From Acidobacteriota bacterium (GTDB lineage Bacteria; Acidobacteriota; Vicinamibacteria; Vicinamibacterales; 2-12-FULL-66-21), in contig JACCRT010000038.1 in NCBI GenBank assembly GCA_013813355.1, forward strand, positions 1 through 38,835: DNA of 38,835 nt, given 5' to 3'. Position 1 is the first letter of the stretch; the number at the start of each line of letters is the position of its first letter. A model generated the notes under the pieces. It made no database searches and was not told the origin of the DNA. It saw only the letters and a list, made by a program, of their open reading frames with translations. A program made the translations under genes and the position numbers. Below are positions 25,237 to 33,177 of this stretch, piece after piece.

Positions 25237-26400
25237 TTACCCCTTCCCCAACGCCTGGTCGAGATCCGCAATCAGGTCGTCGACGTCTTCGAGGCCGACT
25301 GACAGCCGCGCCATCCCGGGGGTCACACCGGCGGCGGCGAGTTCCTCATCCGACAGCGCCCAGTGCGACGTCAGCACCGGCAGGCTGCACAGGCTCTCGA
25401 CCCCGCCGAGGCTCGCCGCGCGGCTGATGACTTCCAGGCTGTCGAAGAAACGCGCGGCACGTTCGTAGCTGCCGAGATCCACGCACACCATGCCGCCGAA
25501 GCCGTTCATCTGGCGGCGCGCGATGGCATGGTCCGGATGCGTGTCGAGCCCGGGGTAATACACCGTCCCCGCGCGGGCATCCTGCGCGAGCCACCCGGCG
25601 ACGGCGAGGGCGTTCGCGTTGTGACGCTCCATCCTGACCGCCAGCGTCTTGAGCCCGCGCCCCAGCGCGTAGGCGGCCGCCGGATCGAGCACCGTGCCGA
25701 GCTTCTTGCGTGTTGCGAGGATCCGCTCGATCAGTGCGGAGCTGCCAGCGAGCGCGCCCGCCGTGATATCGGCGTGGCCGTTGAGATACTTCGTCGCGCT
25801 GTGCATCACGAGATCAACACCCAGCAGGATGGGCTGCTGGTTGATCGGGGTCGCGAACGTGTTGTCGATGGCCGACAGCACGCCGCGCGCTCGGCACGCC
25901 ACGGCCAGCGGACCGATCTCGACACACCGGAGCGTCGGGTTGTTCGGCGACTCGAACCAGACCAGGCGCGTCGCATCCGAGAACAGCGACGCCGGCGTCG
26001 ATAGCTCCTCGAGAGTTACGAACCGCGAGCGCACGCCGAATTTCGCGAGCACGCCCTCGAGCAGGTGCAGTGTGCCCCCGTAGATTGCGGAACTGCACAC
26101 CACCTCGTCGCCGGCCTCGAGCAGGGCCACCAGCGCCGTCGTCGTGGCGGCCTGCCCGCTCGAGAAAAGCAGGGCTTCGTCAGTCCCTTCGAGCGCGGCG
26201 ATCTTCTGCTCGACCGCGGCCACCGTCGGGTTGCCGTAGCGTGAGTACAGAAACTTGTCGGACGTCCCTTCCGCGTACGCGCGCACCTCGTCGGCGCTGT
26301 CGAACACGAACGTCGTGGTCTCGTAGATTGGAATCGTGAGCGACCGGGTATCACGCGTGGCTTCGGGCACCGGCCGGATCGCCTTGGTCGAGGGTTTCAT
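25237..26400 (-). CDS. Cys/Met-metabolism PLP enzyme (cystathionine gamma-synthase/lyase family)
   Basis: A 387-residue trans-sulfuration enzyme. Motifs are YSRYGNPT (52-59), LFSSGQAA (78-85), AIDNTF (177-182), the PLP-binding lysine K204 in MHSATKYLNGHAD, and a C-terminal SVGLED. It could be cystathionine gamma-synthase, cystathionine gamma-lyase, O-acetylhomoserine sulfhydrylase or methionine gamma-lyase; sequence reading alone does not separate these. The ATG at 26400 has AGGGA 6 bases upstream. The longer open frame runs into the patatin-like gene and is rejected. Confidence 0.9.
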   Translation of the reverse strand: MKPSTKAIRPVPEATRDTRSLTIPIYETTTFVFDSADEVRAYAEGTSDKFLYSRYGNPTVAAVEQKIAALEGTDEALLFSSGQAATTTALVALLEAGDEVVCSSAIYGGTLHLLEGVLAKFGVRSRFVTLEELSTPASLFSDATRLVWFESPNNPTLRCVEIGPLAVACRARGVLSAIDNTFATPINQQPILLGVDLVMHSATKYLNGHADITAGALAGSSALIERILATRKKLGTVLDPAAAYALGRGLKTLAVRMERHNANALAVAGWLAQDARAGTVYYPGLDTHPDHAIARRQMNGFGGMVCVDLGSYERAARFFDSLEVISRAASLGGVESLCSLPVLTSHWALSDEELAAAGVTPGMARLSVGLEDVDDLIADLDQALGKG

Positions 26401-26464
26401 GCGCGTTCCCTGCGCAGGACGGCTCCCTGGGCCGCCCCGCCGATTCCTCGCACGACCGCACGCA

Positions 26465-27928
26465 TCAGAGTTCGATCGCCCCGACCGCGCCGCGTCGGGG
26501 TTCCGGCGGCGACGACTGGATGCGCTCCCCGCTCGCGCCGACCACCGGTTCGATGAACTGCCGGTAGGCATCCTCGTAGCCGCGATCGACGAGTTCGGCC
26601 ATCGAATGCATGCGGTCGGAGCGCTCGTCGAACACACCGGTGAAATCCAGCGGGCCGAGCGGGTTGTGAGACGGCCGGATCAGGAAGAGCCGGGCGAACC
26701 GGCCGGCGAAGTTCTCGAGCACGTCTCGCAGGCCGGAGGACTCGAAGGCGGCGAGCTGTTCGCCCGCACTGCCGCGCAGATCCGCCCGGCCGGAGCTGAG
26801 CTCGTGAACCTTGCCGGGCGGCGGCGCGGCGGTCAGCAGGATGACCTGCTCGGCGCCAGCCGCTGCAACTTCTTCGAGCAGCCGTGCCAGCGCGCCGGGC
26901 CGATCGCACAGCCGGTGTGTTTCACCGCGCCACGGGCCCTCGGGTGAGAACGTCACGAGTTCAGGCTCGGTGGCGAGCGGCACGGTCAGGGCGGCAGCCA
27001 GGGCGTCAAGCGCATGCTCGCGGCCGACGCCGGCAAGGTCAAACGCCTCGGACTGCCGAGGGCCTTCGGCCAGCGCAGGCCGGGCGAAGAATCGCGTGCG
27101 CTGGGCGGGGCCGAGCATGGCGAAGACGAGATCGCGCCGCGCGTCCATGTCGTGAACGGCCACCAGCAGCTCGCGGAACCCGGGCTGCCCCAGATTCTCG
27201 GACAGCAGCTCCGTATATCGCCGCGCGAGTTCCGCACGCGGCGGGGCCGCCATGGGCGCCGCACCGCGAATCAGGTTCCACAGCTCGGTGGTCGTGCGAT
27301 GGACGATGGAGGAGGCGGAGAGCGGGGAGCCGACGAGCCGTCCGACGACGCCCTGCCGGCTGCGGCGACGGGGGTTCCCGCGGGCCATCCCGGCGACGAC
27401 GCCGCCCACGAGGATGGCGCACGCGACCAGCAGCGCGAAGAGGGCCAGCCGGGGAACGACTGTCGGCAGCGCCGCAGGCGCGAACAACGTCGCCACCCAG
27501 CCGCTGTAGGCCGCCGTCAGACTTGCGCCGGCCCCCTCGAACCCGACCAGGGTCATGAGGAGCCCGGCGAGTCCGACGAGCACGGCGACCGCCAGCAAGG
27601 CGAGCGGCAGCGCGAAAACCGCCACCGCGGCCAGGAGGGCCCATCCGGCCAGACGGAGCGGCGTGCGCCAACCGTAGAAACTCCTGGCGGCAGGCGACCG
27701 CCAGATGCCGTCAGCCTCCCAGAGCCGCGGGCCGCCGTCGACGGCCGCGAGGTACGCCCCGATGGCACCCGCGCCGCGCCCGGCGACCAGGTCGATCCTG
27801 ACACCAGCTTCGTGCAGCGCGCGCAGCACCCCGGCATGGTACGCGCCGGCCGTGCCGGAACCGGTCAACACCAGCGCCGTGCGCAGCCGCGTCGAGTACT
27901 GACGATCGGGCGAGTCCGGGGTAATCAC
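26465..27928 (-). CDS. Patatin-like membrane protein lacking the nucleophile serine
   Basis: A 487-residue protein with patatin architecture. The N-terminal glycine-rich oxyanion motif GSGTAGAYHAG is at 23-33. The nucleophile elbow, expected as GxSxG, reads GRGAG at 50-54, so the catalytic Ser is Gly52. The usual DGG/DGA motif is not obvious later on. A hydrophobic insertion at about 88-190 gives three or four transmembrane helices. Length exceeds simple patatins (about 300). It is probably a catalytically dead, membrane-bound relative, or one using other residues. The GTG start at 27928 is 6 bases after the greA stop, with GGAG upstream, so it is coupled to greA. Confidence 0.75.
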   Translation of the reverse strand: MITPDSPDRQYSTRLRTALVLTGSGTAGAYHAGVLRALHEAGVRIDLVAGRGAGAIGAYLAAVDGGPRLWEADGIWRSPAARSFYGWRTPLRLAGWALLAAVAVFALPLALLAVAVLVGLAGLLMTLVGFEGAGASLTAAYSGWVATLFAPAALPTVVPRLALFALLVACAILVGGVVAGMARGNPRRRSRQGVVGRLVGSPLSASSIVHRTTTELWNLIRGAAPMAAPPRAELARRYTELLSENLGQPGFRELLVAVHDMDARRDLVFAMLGPAQRTRFFARPALAEGPRQSEAFDLAGVGREHALDALAAALTVPLATEPELVTFSPEGPWRGETHRLCDRPGALARLLEEVAAAGAEQVILLTAAPPPGKVHELSSGRADLRGSAGEQLAAFESSGLRDVLENFAGRFARLFLIRPSHNPLGPLDFTGVFDERSDRMHSMAELVDRGYEDAYRQFIEPVVGASGERIQSSPPEPRRGAVGAIEL

Positions 27929-27934
27929 GCGTAG

Positions 27935-28405
27935 CTACTCCGCTTCGTCGTAAATCGTGAGGAGCTTGACCAGCTCGAATCGGCGGGCGCCGTTCGGGGC
28001 CGTCACCGTGACCTCATCCCCCTCCTCCTTGTTCAACAGCGCGCGGCCAATCGGCGACGCCGTAGAGATCAGGCCCTTTTCGACATCCGCATCCTCGGGC
28101 ATCACAAGCTGGTAGACGAGGATCTGGCCCGCCGGATCCTTGAGGTGCACGGTGGATCCAAAACCGACACGGTCTGCCGGCAATTTGTCCAGGTTCATCA
28201 GCGAGATCTCGCTGACCCGTTTGCTGAGCAGGCTTATCCGTGACTCGACAAGCCGCTGCCGCTCCTTCGCAGCCTGGTATTCCGCGTTCTCCCGCAGATC
28301 GCCCATCTCTCGTGCGCGCTGAATCTCTTTGGGCAGCTCGGTCTTGAGTTCCCGATCCAGCTTGTGGATCTCATCTTCGAACTTCTTGAGAATACGGGCT
28401 TTCAT
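27935..28405 (-). CDS. greA: Transcription elongation factor GreA
   Basis: A 156-residue Gre factor that rescues backtracked RNA polymerase by stimulating transcript cleavage. The N-terminal coiled coil includes the catalytic tip acidic residues (EMGDLRENAEYQAAKERQ, about 33-50) and a C-terminal FKBP-like domain ends SPIGRALLNKEEGDEVTV. The ATG at 28405 matches the family start. No ribosome-binding site is present; a promoter ends 7 bases before the ATG. Confidence 0.95.
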   Translation of the reverse strand: MKARILKKFEDEIHKLDRELKTELPKEIQRAREMGDLRENAEYQAAKERQRLVESRISLLSKRVSEISLMNLDKLPADRVGFGSTVHLKDPAGQILVYQLVMPEDADVEKGLISTASPIGRALLNKEEGDEVTVTAPNGARRFELVKLLTIYDEAE

Positions 28406-28412
28406 TGCGCTG

Positions 28413-28441
28413 ATGGTAGCAAAACAGCCCCTAAGTCCCAA
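28413..28441 (-). promoter_or_regulatory. Candidate promoter of greA, leaderless position
   Basis: On the minus strand TTGGGA (28441-28436) and TACCAT (28418-28413) are 17 bases apart, and the -10 has the extended TGc motif. The -10 ends 7 bases before the greA ATG, so the transcript would start at the ATG itself. Confidence 0.5.
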
Positions 28442-28560
28442 CCTCCAACTCGAGGCATCCCATCCGGGCGCCTCGACAGGCGATTACGGCTCGTCGGGGC
28501 CAGGATGGTCTCTTCTCCGCGGTCGAGAGACACCAGTGCAACCCGTTCCGCGCGGCCGAG

Positions 28561-28566
28561 TACAAT
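28561..28566 (+). promoter_or_regulatory. Candidate -10 (TACAAT) of the SpoU methyltransferase gene
   Basis: TACAAT ends 9 bases before the ATG at 28576. This leaves a leader of only about 0-3 bases and no room for a ribosome-binding site. The -35 region is weak. Confidence 0.4.
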
Positions 28567-28575
28567 CGCCCCGCA

Positions 28576-29388
28576 ATGGAACGCATCTCCAGCCGGCAGA
28601 ACCCCCTCGTCCAGCGGTTCCGCGAACTGGCGCGCGCTCCCGGGAAGGGCGCCTCGACCGAATGGATGCTGCTCGACGGTCACCACCTGGTCGAGGAGGC
28701 GTTTGCCTCGGAGTTGGACGTCGAGACCGTTGCCTTCGGCGAACGCCATCTGCCAGGCACGCTCGACGCGCTTGCCACACGGGCCGCCGCCGCCCACGCG
28801 CGCGCGGTGCTCGTAACGGATCAGGTGCTGGCGGCCATGAGCCCCGTCCAGCAGTCGTCGGGTGTGGTGGCCATCGCGCGGCGACAGGCGGCCTCGCTGG
28901 AGCAGGTGTTCGCCGAGCGGCCGCCACTACTCGTGCTGCTCGACCATGTGCAGGATCCGGGCAACCTCGGGGCGATCATCCGGACGGCCGAAGCGTGCGG
29001 CGCAAGTGGGGTCGTGGCCGGGGAGGACGCTGCCGATCCGTGGGGGTGGAAGGCCCTTCGCGGCGCGATGGGCAGCACCTTTCGGCTCCCGGTCGCCGCC
29101 AGACAGCCATTGGAGGTGGTCGTGAGCCGCCTGAGGGACGAAGGAATCCGCCTCCTCGCGACCGTTCCTCGTGGGGGCACGCCACTACCCGACTGCGATC
29201 TGCGGAGCCCCTCGGCCATCCTCCTCGGGGGCGAAGGGCACGGCCTCTCCCACGCGCTCGCCGGCCCCGTGGACGATTGCATCACCATCCCGATGCGCCC
29301 GCCGGTCGAATCCCTCAACGTCGCGGTTGCCGCGGCGCTGATCCTGTACGAAGCTTCCCAGCAGCGCCGCACGGTCGGGCCGAAGTAA
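28576..29388 (+). CDS. TrmH/SpoU-family 23S rRNA or tRNA 2'-O-methyltransferase
   Basis: A 270-residue SPOUT methyltransferase that uses SAM to methylate a ribose 2'-OH. An N-terminal substrate-binding (SpoU_sub_bind/MRM3-like) domain occupies about residues 1-105. The knotted catalytic domain has motif 1 QDPGNLGAIIRTAEA, motif 2 ILLGGEGHGL and motif 3 IPMRPPVESLNVAVAAALILYE, all intact. It resembles RlmB/TsnR-type enzymes; the target RNA is not determinable. It is 11 bases upstream of rarA and probably co-transcribed. Confidence 0.88.
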   Translation: MERISSRQNPLVQRFRELARAPGKGASTEWMLLDGHHLVEEAFASELDVETVAFGERHLPGTLDALATRAAAAHARAVLVTDQVLAAMSPVQQSSGVVAIARRQAASLEQVFAERPPLLVLLDHVQDPGNLGAIIRTAEACGASGVVAGEDAADPWGWKALRGAMGSTFRLPVAARQPLEVVVSRLRDEGIRLLATVPRGGTPLPDCDLRSPSAILLGGEGHGLSHALAGPVDDCITIPMRPPVESLNVAVAAALILYEASQQRRTVGPK

Positions 29389-29399
29389 GCTGGACGCCG

Positions 29400-30719
29400 A
29401 TGTCACTCTTCGCTGACGACGAACCGGTGGGCTCAACCGCGCCCGACGCGCCGCTGGCTGAGCGCATGCGGCCGCGCACGCTCGACGAATACGTCGGGCA
29501 GGACGCGCTCGTCGCCGCCGGCAGGCCGCTGCGCGCCGCCATCGACCAGGACAGGCTGCAGTCGATCATCCTCTGGGGCCCCCCCGGTACCGGAAAAACC
29601 ACGCTGGCGAGGCTGATCGCGAAGGCGACTCGCGCGCATTTCATCTCCTTCAGCGCGGTGCTCTCGGGGATCAAGGAGATCCGGACGGTCATGACCGAGG
29701 CCGAGGAGGCAAGGCGGCGCCTCGGCCGTCGCACCATCCTCTTCATCGACGAGATCCACCGCTTCAACAAGAGCCAGCAGGACGCCTTCCTTCCCCGTGT
29801 CGAAGCGGGCGACATCGTCCTGATCGGGGCGACCACCGAGAATCCCTCGTTCGAGGTCAACTCGGCGTTGCTGTCGCGCGCGAAGGTCTACGTGCTGCAG
29901 CCACTTGGCCTCGAGAGCGTTCAGGCGATCCTGCGCCGCGCCGTGGCGGACGCGGAGCGGGGGCTTGGCGCGCGGGCACTGCAGGTGGAGGATGACGCGC
30001 TGGCAGGGATGGCCCGGTACGCGAACGGCGACGCGCGCGTCGCGTTGAATATGCTCGAGCTTGCGGCGGGTGCGGCGGGCGACTCGAGGAGGATCGATGC
30101 GGCGCTTGTTGCGGACCTGGCTCAGAATCGCGCGCTGCTCTACGACAAGACCGGGGAGGAGCACTACAACCTGATCTCGGCGTTGCACAAGTCGATGCGC
30201 AACAGCGACCCGGATGCATCGGTCTACTGGCTGGCCCGCATGCTCGAGTCAGGCGAGGCGCCGTTGTACGTGGCGCGTCGGCTGGTGCGCTTCGCGTCCG
30301 AGGATGTAGGGCTCGCAGCGCCCCAGGCCCTTGCCATGGCCGTCGCCGCGAAAGACGCGGTGCACTTCATGGGGATGCCAGAGGCGAACACGGCCCTCGC
30401 GCAGACCGTGATCTACCTGGCCACCGCACCGAAGAGCAATGCCGTATACCGGGCCTATCTCGATGCCGCGGAGGCCGCGGCGACAGAAGTGGCCGAGCCG
30501 GTGCCGGTGCACCTGCGAAACGCGTCGACGCGCCTGATGAAGAGCCTGGATTACGGGAAAGGGTATCGGTACGCCCACGACGAGGCGGACGGGGTGGCTG
30601 CCGACATGGAGTGCCTGCCGCCGGCCCATATCGGCCGGACGTTCTACGCGCCGTCGGACCGCGGCCACGAGGCCGAGATCCGACGGCGCATGGAAGAGAT
30701 CAGGAAGAAGCGACGGTAA
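29400..30719 (+). CDS. rarA: Replication-associated recombination protein A (MgsA/RarA)
   Basis: A 439-residue AAA+ clamp-loader-like ATPase acting at stalled replication forks. Walker A is GPPGTGKT, Walker B ILFIDEIHRF, sensor 1 GATTENPSF, and the C-terminal tetramerisation region contains GMPEANTALAQTVIYLA, all family hallmarks. The ATG at 29400 lies 11 bases after the methyltransferase stop. The stop is 1 base from that of the convergent protease gene. Confidence 0.96.
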   Translation: MSLFADDEPVGSTAPDAPLAERMRPRTLDEYVGQDALVAAGRPLRAAIDQDRLQSIILWGPPGTGKTTLARLIAKATRAHFISFSAVLSGIKEIRTVMTEAEEARRRLGRRTILFIDEIHRFNKSQQDAFLPRVEAGDIVLIGATTENPSFEVNSALLSRAKVYVLQPLGLESVQAILRRAVADAERGLGARALQVEDDALAGMARYANGDARVALNMLELAAGAAGDSRRIDAALVADLAQNRALLYDKTGEEHYNLISALHKSMRNSDPDASVYWLARMLESGEAPLYVARRLVRFASEDVGLAAPQALAMAVAAKDAVHFMGMPEANTALAQTVIYLATAPKSNAVYRAYLDAAEAAATEVAEPVPVHLRNASTRLMKSLDYGKGYRYAHDEADGVAADMECLPPAHIGRTFYAPSDRGHEAEIRRRMEEIRKKRR

Positions 30720-30720
30720 C

Positions 30721-31605
30721 TCAGTTGGCCGCCAGGTGCTCGACTTTCCGGAACATCTCTTCGCGCAGCGGGAGGATGAACGAGAAGCGATAGTCACCCT
30801 GCATCCGGCCCACCGGGATCCCGACGAGGTCCCCGTCCTGGCTCAGCACGCCCCCGCCTGAGACGCCGGGGTGCCCGTCGGTCAGGCAGGTCACCAGCTT
30901 GTTGGGCGTCCGCTGGCCGATGTAGCCGGTGCCGAGGATGATGCCCTTCGAGTAGTCGTTCCCGAGCCGGAAGATCGGGTCGGCGAAGTCGAACGGGAAA
31001 GCGAGGTTCACGTTCAGCGCTGGCAGGTCAACCGTTTCCTTCACCTTGACGATCGCCCAGTCGCCGGGGTCGACCTCGACGCGCGCGTCGCCGACGTCCA
31101 CGATCCGGGCATTCAGCATGTCGCCGCGGTAATTCAGCTTGATCGAGGTGATACGGCGAGGGTCGGCGAGGCCTTCCTGCCCGAGTGCCACCACGCCGTG
31201 TTTCACGGTGATGAAGTAGCCGTTCCCCAGGTATCCGGCCGTTCCGTAGCTGCTGCCACCCTTGTCGTCGTGCGAGTAGAGCTCGACGAAGCTCTCGCGA
31301 CGCTCGCGAAGGAGCGTGACGGGCAACAGGCCCATCTCGGTCTGGAGCTGGCGTTTGACGTCCGCGACCAGATCAGCGCGGGTCGCGGCGTCCAGCGAAT
31401 CGAACGCGGCGCCGAGTCGGCCGGCGGTGCCGGCGGTGGTGAGACTATCGCGCTTGCGGAGCAGTTCAATCTCGGCACGCAGGGCGGCGTAGTGTTCGCC
31501 CCCGTCAGACGAGGGACGGGCACCGAGGTAGCTACCGAGTCCGAAGAAGACGGCAGCGGCAAGCACAGACGCGAGGGCGGCGGGAACGACACGACGATTG
31601 GCCAT
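30721..31605 (-). CDS. Membrane-anchored trypsin-like serine protease
   Basis: A 294-residue protein. An N-terminal signal anchor (about 8-26) and a short coiled coil (about 40-55) precede a chymotrypsin-fold domain. The catalytic triad is plausible: H136 in FITVKHGV, D182 in DPGDWAIV and S249 in GHPGVSGGGV. There is no PDZ domain, unlike DegP. It probably acts in the periplasm; substrate unknown. The ATG at 31605 has GGAG 5 bases upstream, and a good sigma-70-type promoter lies about 120 bases upstream. Confidence 0.82.
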   Translation of the reverse strand: MANRRVVPAALASVLAAAVFFGLGSYLGARPSSDGGEHYAALRAEIELLRKRDSLTTAGTAGRLGAAFDSLDAATRADLVADVKRQLQTEMGLLPVTLLRERRESFVELYSHDDKGGSSYGTAGYLGNGYFITVKHGVVALGQEGLADPRRITSIKLNYRGDMLNARIVDVGDARVEVDPGDWAIVKVKETVDLPALNVNLAFPFDFADPIFRLGNDYSKGIILGTGYIGQRTPNKLVTCLTDGHPGVSGGGVLSQDGDLVGIPVGRMQGDYRFSFILPLREEMFRKVEHLAAN

Positions 31606-31723
31606 AGAAACTCCAAGTTCGGCAGCTTAAACTGCCCCGCTCACGCGGAGCTTAAGCTTTGCGCACCCCGATGTTGGGATTTGCCTTTTTCGCTTGGAAG
31701 AAGCGACTTGCTGGGATGGACAC

Positions 31724-31752
31724 ACTGTAGAACGGAGTGACGCCCGAGTCAA
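31724..31752 (-). promoter_or_regulatory. Sigma-70-type promoter of the trypsin-like protease gene
   Basis: On the minus strand TTGACT (31752-31747) and TACAGT (31729-31724) are separated by exactly 17 bases, each 5 of 6 to consensus. The transcript would have a leader of about 110 bases with a small hairpin (TCGCTT/AAGCGA, near 31690-31706). Confidence 0.65.
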
Positions 31753-31777
31753 GCGTAAATCTTACATCCAGCGTCAC

Positions 31778-31867
31778 TTATGGCTGAGCAGCGCCAGTCG
31801 TCAAGGGGAGCCGTAGACCGGCGCTACCGAGCGCTTTGAGCTGCTTAAGGGTTTCGTCGAGGGTCAT
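31778..31867 (-). pseudogene. 5' stub of a DNA-alkylation-repair (AlkD-like) gene
   Basis: A 29-codon frame with GGAG 10 bases before the ATG. Its first 16 residues, MTLDETLKQLKALGSA, match the typical N-terminus of AlkD-like DNA glycosylases. After that the similarity stops and a TAA follows within 13 codons, so about 200 residues are missing. It sits at the left edge of the cassette array, next to a half attC site, and is probably a truncated last cassette. Confidence 0.5.
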
Positions 31868-31967
31868 GGTCGTGATTCTCCAGGAGGAGGGTCGCCCGCT
31901 TCGGAAGTGCGGAGCAACTCAAGCGGATAGCGTCCCGGCCCTCCTGCGGCGCGCGAGCGTCACGGGC

Positions 31968-31993
31968 GGCGTCAGTGCAGCCGGATGTTATGC
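31968..31993 (-). repeat. attC8, half site (R''-L'' only)
   Basis: On the minus strand GCATAAC is the R'' box, as in attC7, followed by GGCTGCACTGACG as L''. No matching L'-R' half is found in the next 100 bases, so the site looks truncated at the left end of the array. The adjoining 31868-31967 stretch holds nothing else recognised. Confidence 0.5.
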
Positions 31994-32008
31994 CGTCCGT
32001 CGCGCAAT

Positions 32009-32680
32009 TCACTGAGCTTCGCGTATCCATCGGCGCACAGGTTCCAGCCATGCGTTGTGTGGCCGGAAAAAGGCGCCGTGCTGCTCCCCGAGATTAATCC
32101 TGACTTCAGACCGAGTCCCCGTGGAGCCCGACTTGGCGAAGAGCTCAGCGCAGGACTGGCCAACTTCGTCGGACGCCTCATACACCGACAGGATGCGGCC
32201 CCACACTCGGAGGTCGAGGCCCCTGAAGTCACCATCACCACACGATCCCAGGAACACGAAATTGATATGCGGATTTTCCAGAAGGGCAGAGGTCCGCATC
32301 GCGATGCCACCACCCTTTGAAAAGCCGATGACTGAAATCCGCCCAGCCGCCACTCCGGTGCGCAGTAATGACCGAACCTGGTCCGCGACGTGTTGGGCGA
32401 ACCTGTCCATATCGGTCATTGATGGCCGCTGCTCGGCAACGACCGTCGCGCCGTCGGCGGCAAGAGCCTCCAGAATCCTCCGATACTCGTACACGCCCCA
32501 GTCCGGATGCGTCGGCCGCGGACCTTGATCCTCAATGATTCGTCCGTGGAGGTAAATGACATACCGGGCCCCTCGGTCGATCTCGGCGGGAACCCCGTCA
32601 TGGATCTTCAGCTGCTGAGCCAGAGCGGTCGGGCACAGCCCCACGACACACACGAGAAGCACAGCAGCCACTCGTCTCAC
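32009..32680 (-). CDS. Secreted alpha/beta-hydrolase-fold protein (cassette gene)
   Basis: A 223-residue protein with signal peptide (about 1-22, ending TALAQQ). The alpha/beta hydrolase fold is suggested by an early VIYLHGR strand, the nucleophile elbow IGFSKGG and a late GEQHGAFF histidine. Specificity is unknown. A GTG at 32680 is chosen because GGAGG lies 9 bases upstream and the product then starts at a normal signal peptide; an ATG at 32719 directly abuts the attC7 R' box without a ribosome-binding site. It lies 15 bases from the attC8 R'' box. Confidence 0.7.
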   Translation of the reverse strand: MRRVAAVLLVCVVGLCPTALAQQLKIHDGVPAEIDRGARYVIYLHGRIIEDQGPRPTHPDWGVYEYRRILEALAADGATVVAEQRPSMTDMDRFAQHVADQVRSLLRTGVAAGRISVIGFSKGGGIAMRTSALLENPHINFVFLGSCGDGDFRGLDLRVWGRILSVYEASDEVGQSCAELFAKSGSTGTRSEVRINLGEQHGAFFRPHNAWLEPVRRWIREAQ

Positions 32681-32720
32681 GTACGGCGTCCTCCGTCCGT
32701 TTTCACGTGTTGGATTCATT

Positions 32721-32767
32721 GGCAAACGTTGGCGCTCACCCGCGCCGGGTGCAGCCCCATGTTATGC
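32721..32767 (-). repeat. attC7
   Basis: Minus strand: R'' GCATAAC (32767-32761), arm GGGCTGCACCCG, arm CGGGTGAGCGCC, R' GTTTGCC (32727-32721). A short 47-base site with a degenerate R' box; the extra G on the R'' side arm gives the minus orientation. Confidence 0.65.
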
Positions 32768-32851
32768 CGCCTCTCCCGTGAGCACGATGGGTGCTCCACG
32801 AGTGATCACCAAGGTATGCTCGTGATGGGCGGCCAGGGTCGCGGATTGGTC
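32762..32851 (-). pseudogene. C-terminal fragment resembling methionine aminopeptidase (cassette)
   Basis: The last 29 residues of an open frame, containing AAHHEHTLVITRGAPIVLT, resemble the conserved end of type I methionine aminopeptidases (FEHT..VT..GPxxLT), including the EHT motif. The stop TAA lies inside the attC7 R'' box. The remaining 190 bases of the cassette (to 33037) do not encode the metal-binding core, and a separate start (ATG near 32960) meets a TAG after nine codons. The cassette therefore seems degraded. A perfect 10-base inverted repeat (GGATTGGTCC at 32843 and GGACCAATCC at 32885) overlaps it. Confidence 0.4.
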
Positions 32852-33037
32852 CCCCCCGCGGTCGAGACCGCCGCTGACAGAGGTGGACCAATCCCACCTT
32901 GGCCCAGTAGGCGATTCGATGTGTTCTCCAGCTATGGGGTGAACTCGACCAGCATTCGCATCGTCTCGACCTTCAGTCCGGTGTGTCTCCTTCGTTTCGT
33001 GTTCGTGGTTGGTGTGGTGAAAGCGGTTGCGTTGCGG

Positions 33038-33103
33038 CGCGAACGTGTTGGCGCTCACCTGCGGCGCGCGAAGCGCGCTGTCAGGTGCAGCGCCGTGTCA
33101 GGA
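33038..33103 (-). repeat. attC6
   Basis: Minus strand: arm GCGCTGCACCTGACAGCGCG pairs with CGCGCCGCAGGTGAGCGC across a tiny loop, with single extra G and A on the R'' side arm as in canonical attC sites. Both R boxes are degenerate (R'' TCCTGAC, R' GTTCGCG), so the exact ends are approximate. Confidence 0.65.
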
Positions 33104-33151
33104 CGCGGTGCGTTTGCTTCTCGTACAGGTGGTCTGGCCGCCAGGATCTGC

Positions 33152-33169
33152 CGTGCCGAGGTCGGCACG
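33152..33169. other. 8-base perfect hairpin after the alpha/beta hydrolase gene
   Basis: CGTGCCGA and TCGGCACG pair with a 2-base loop 9 bases after the hydrolase stop. There is no T tract, so it is not a convincing intrinsic terminator; it may stabilise the 3' end. Confidence 0.4.
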
Positions 33170-33177
33170 TATCCCTT

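Noticed and set aside
32762-33058. Full 98-codon gene in the degraded cassette
   Set aside because: Its only upstream start (a GTG) lies inside attC6 and the first two thirds have no recognisable sequence; only the last 29 codons look homologous to anything.
33152-33169. Intrinsic terminator after the alpha/beta hydrolase gene
   Set aside because: Stem is good but no T tract follows on either strand.
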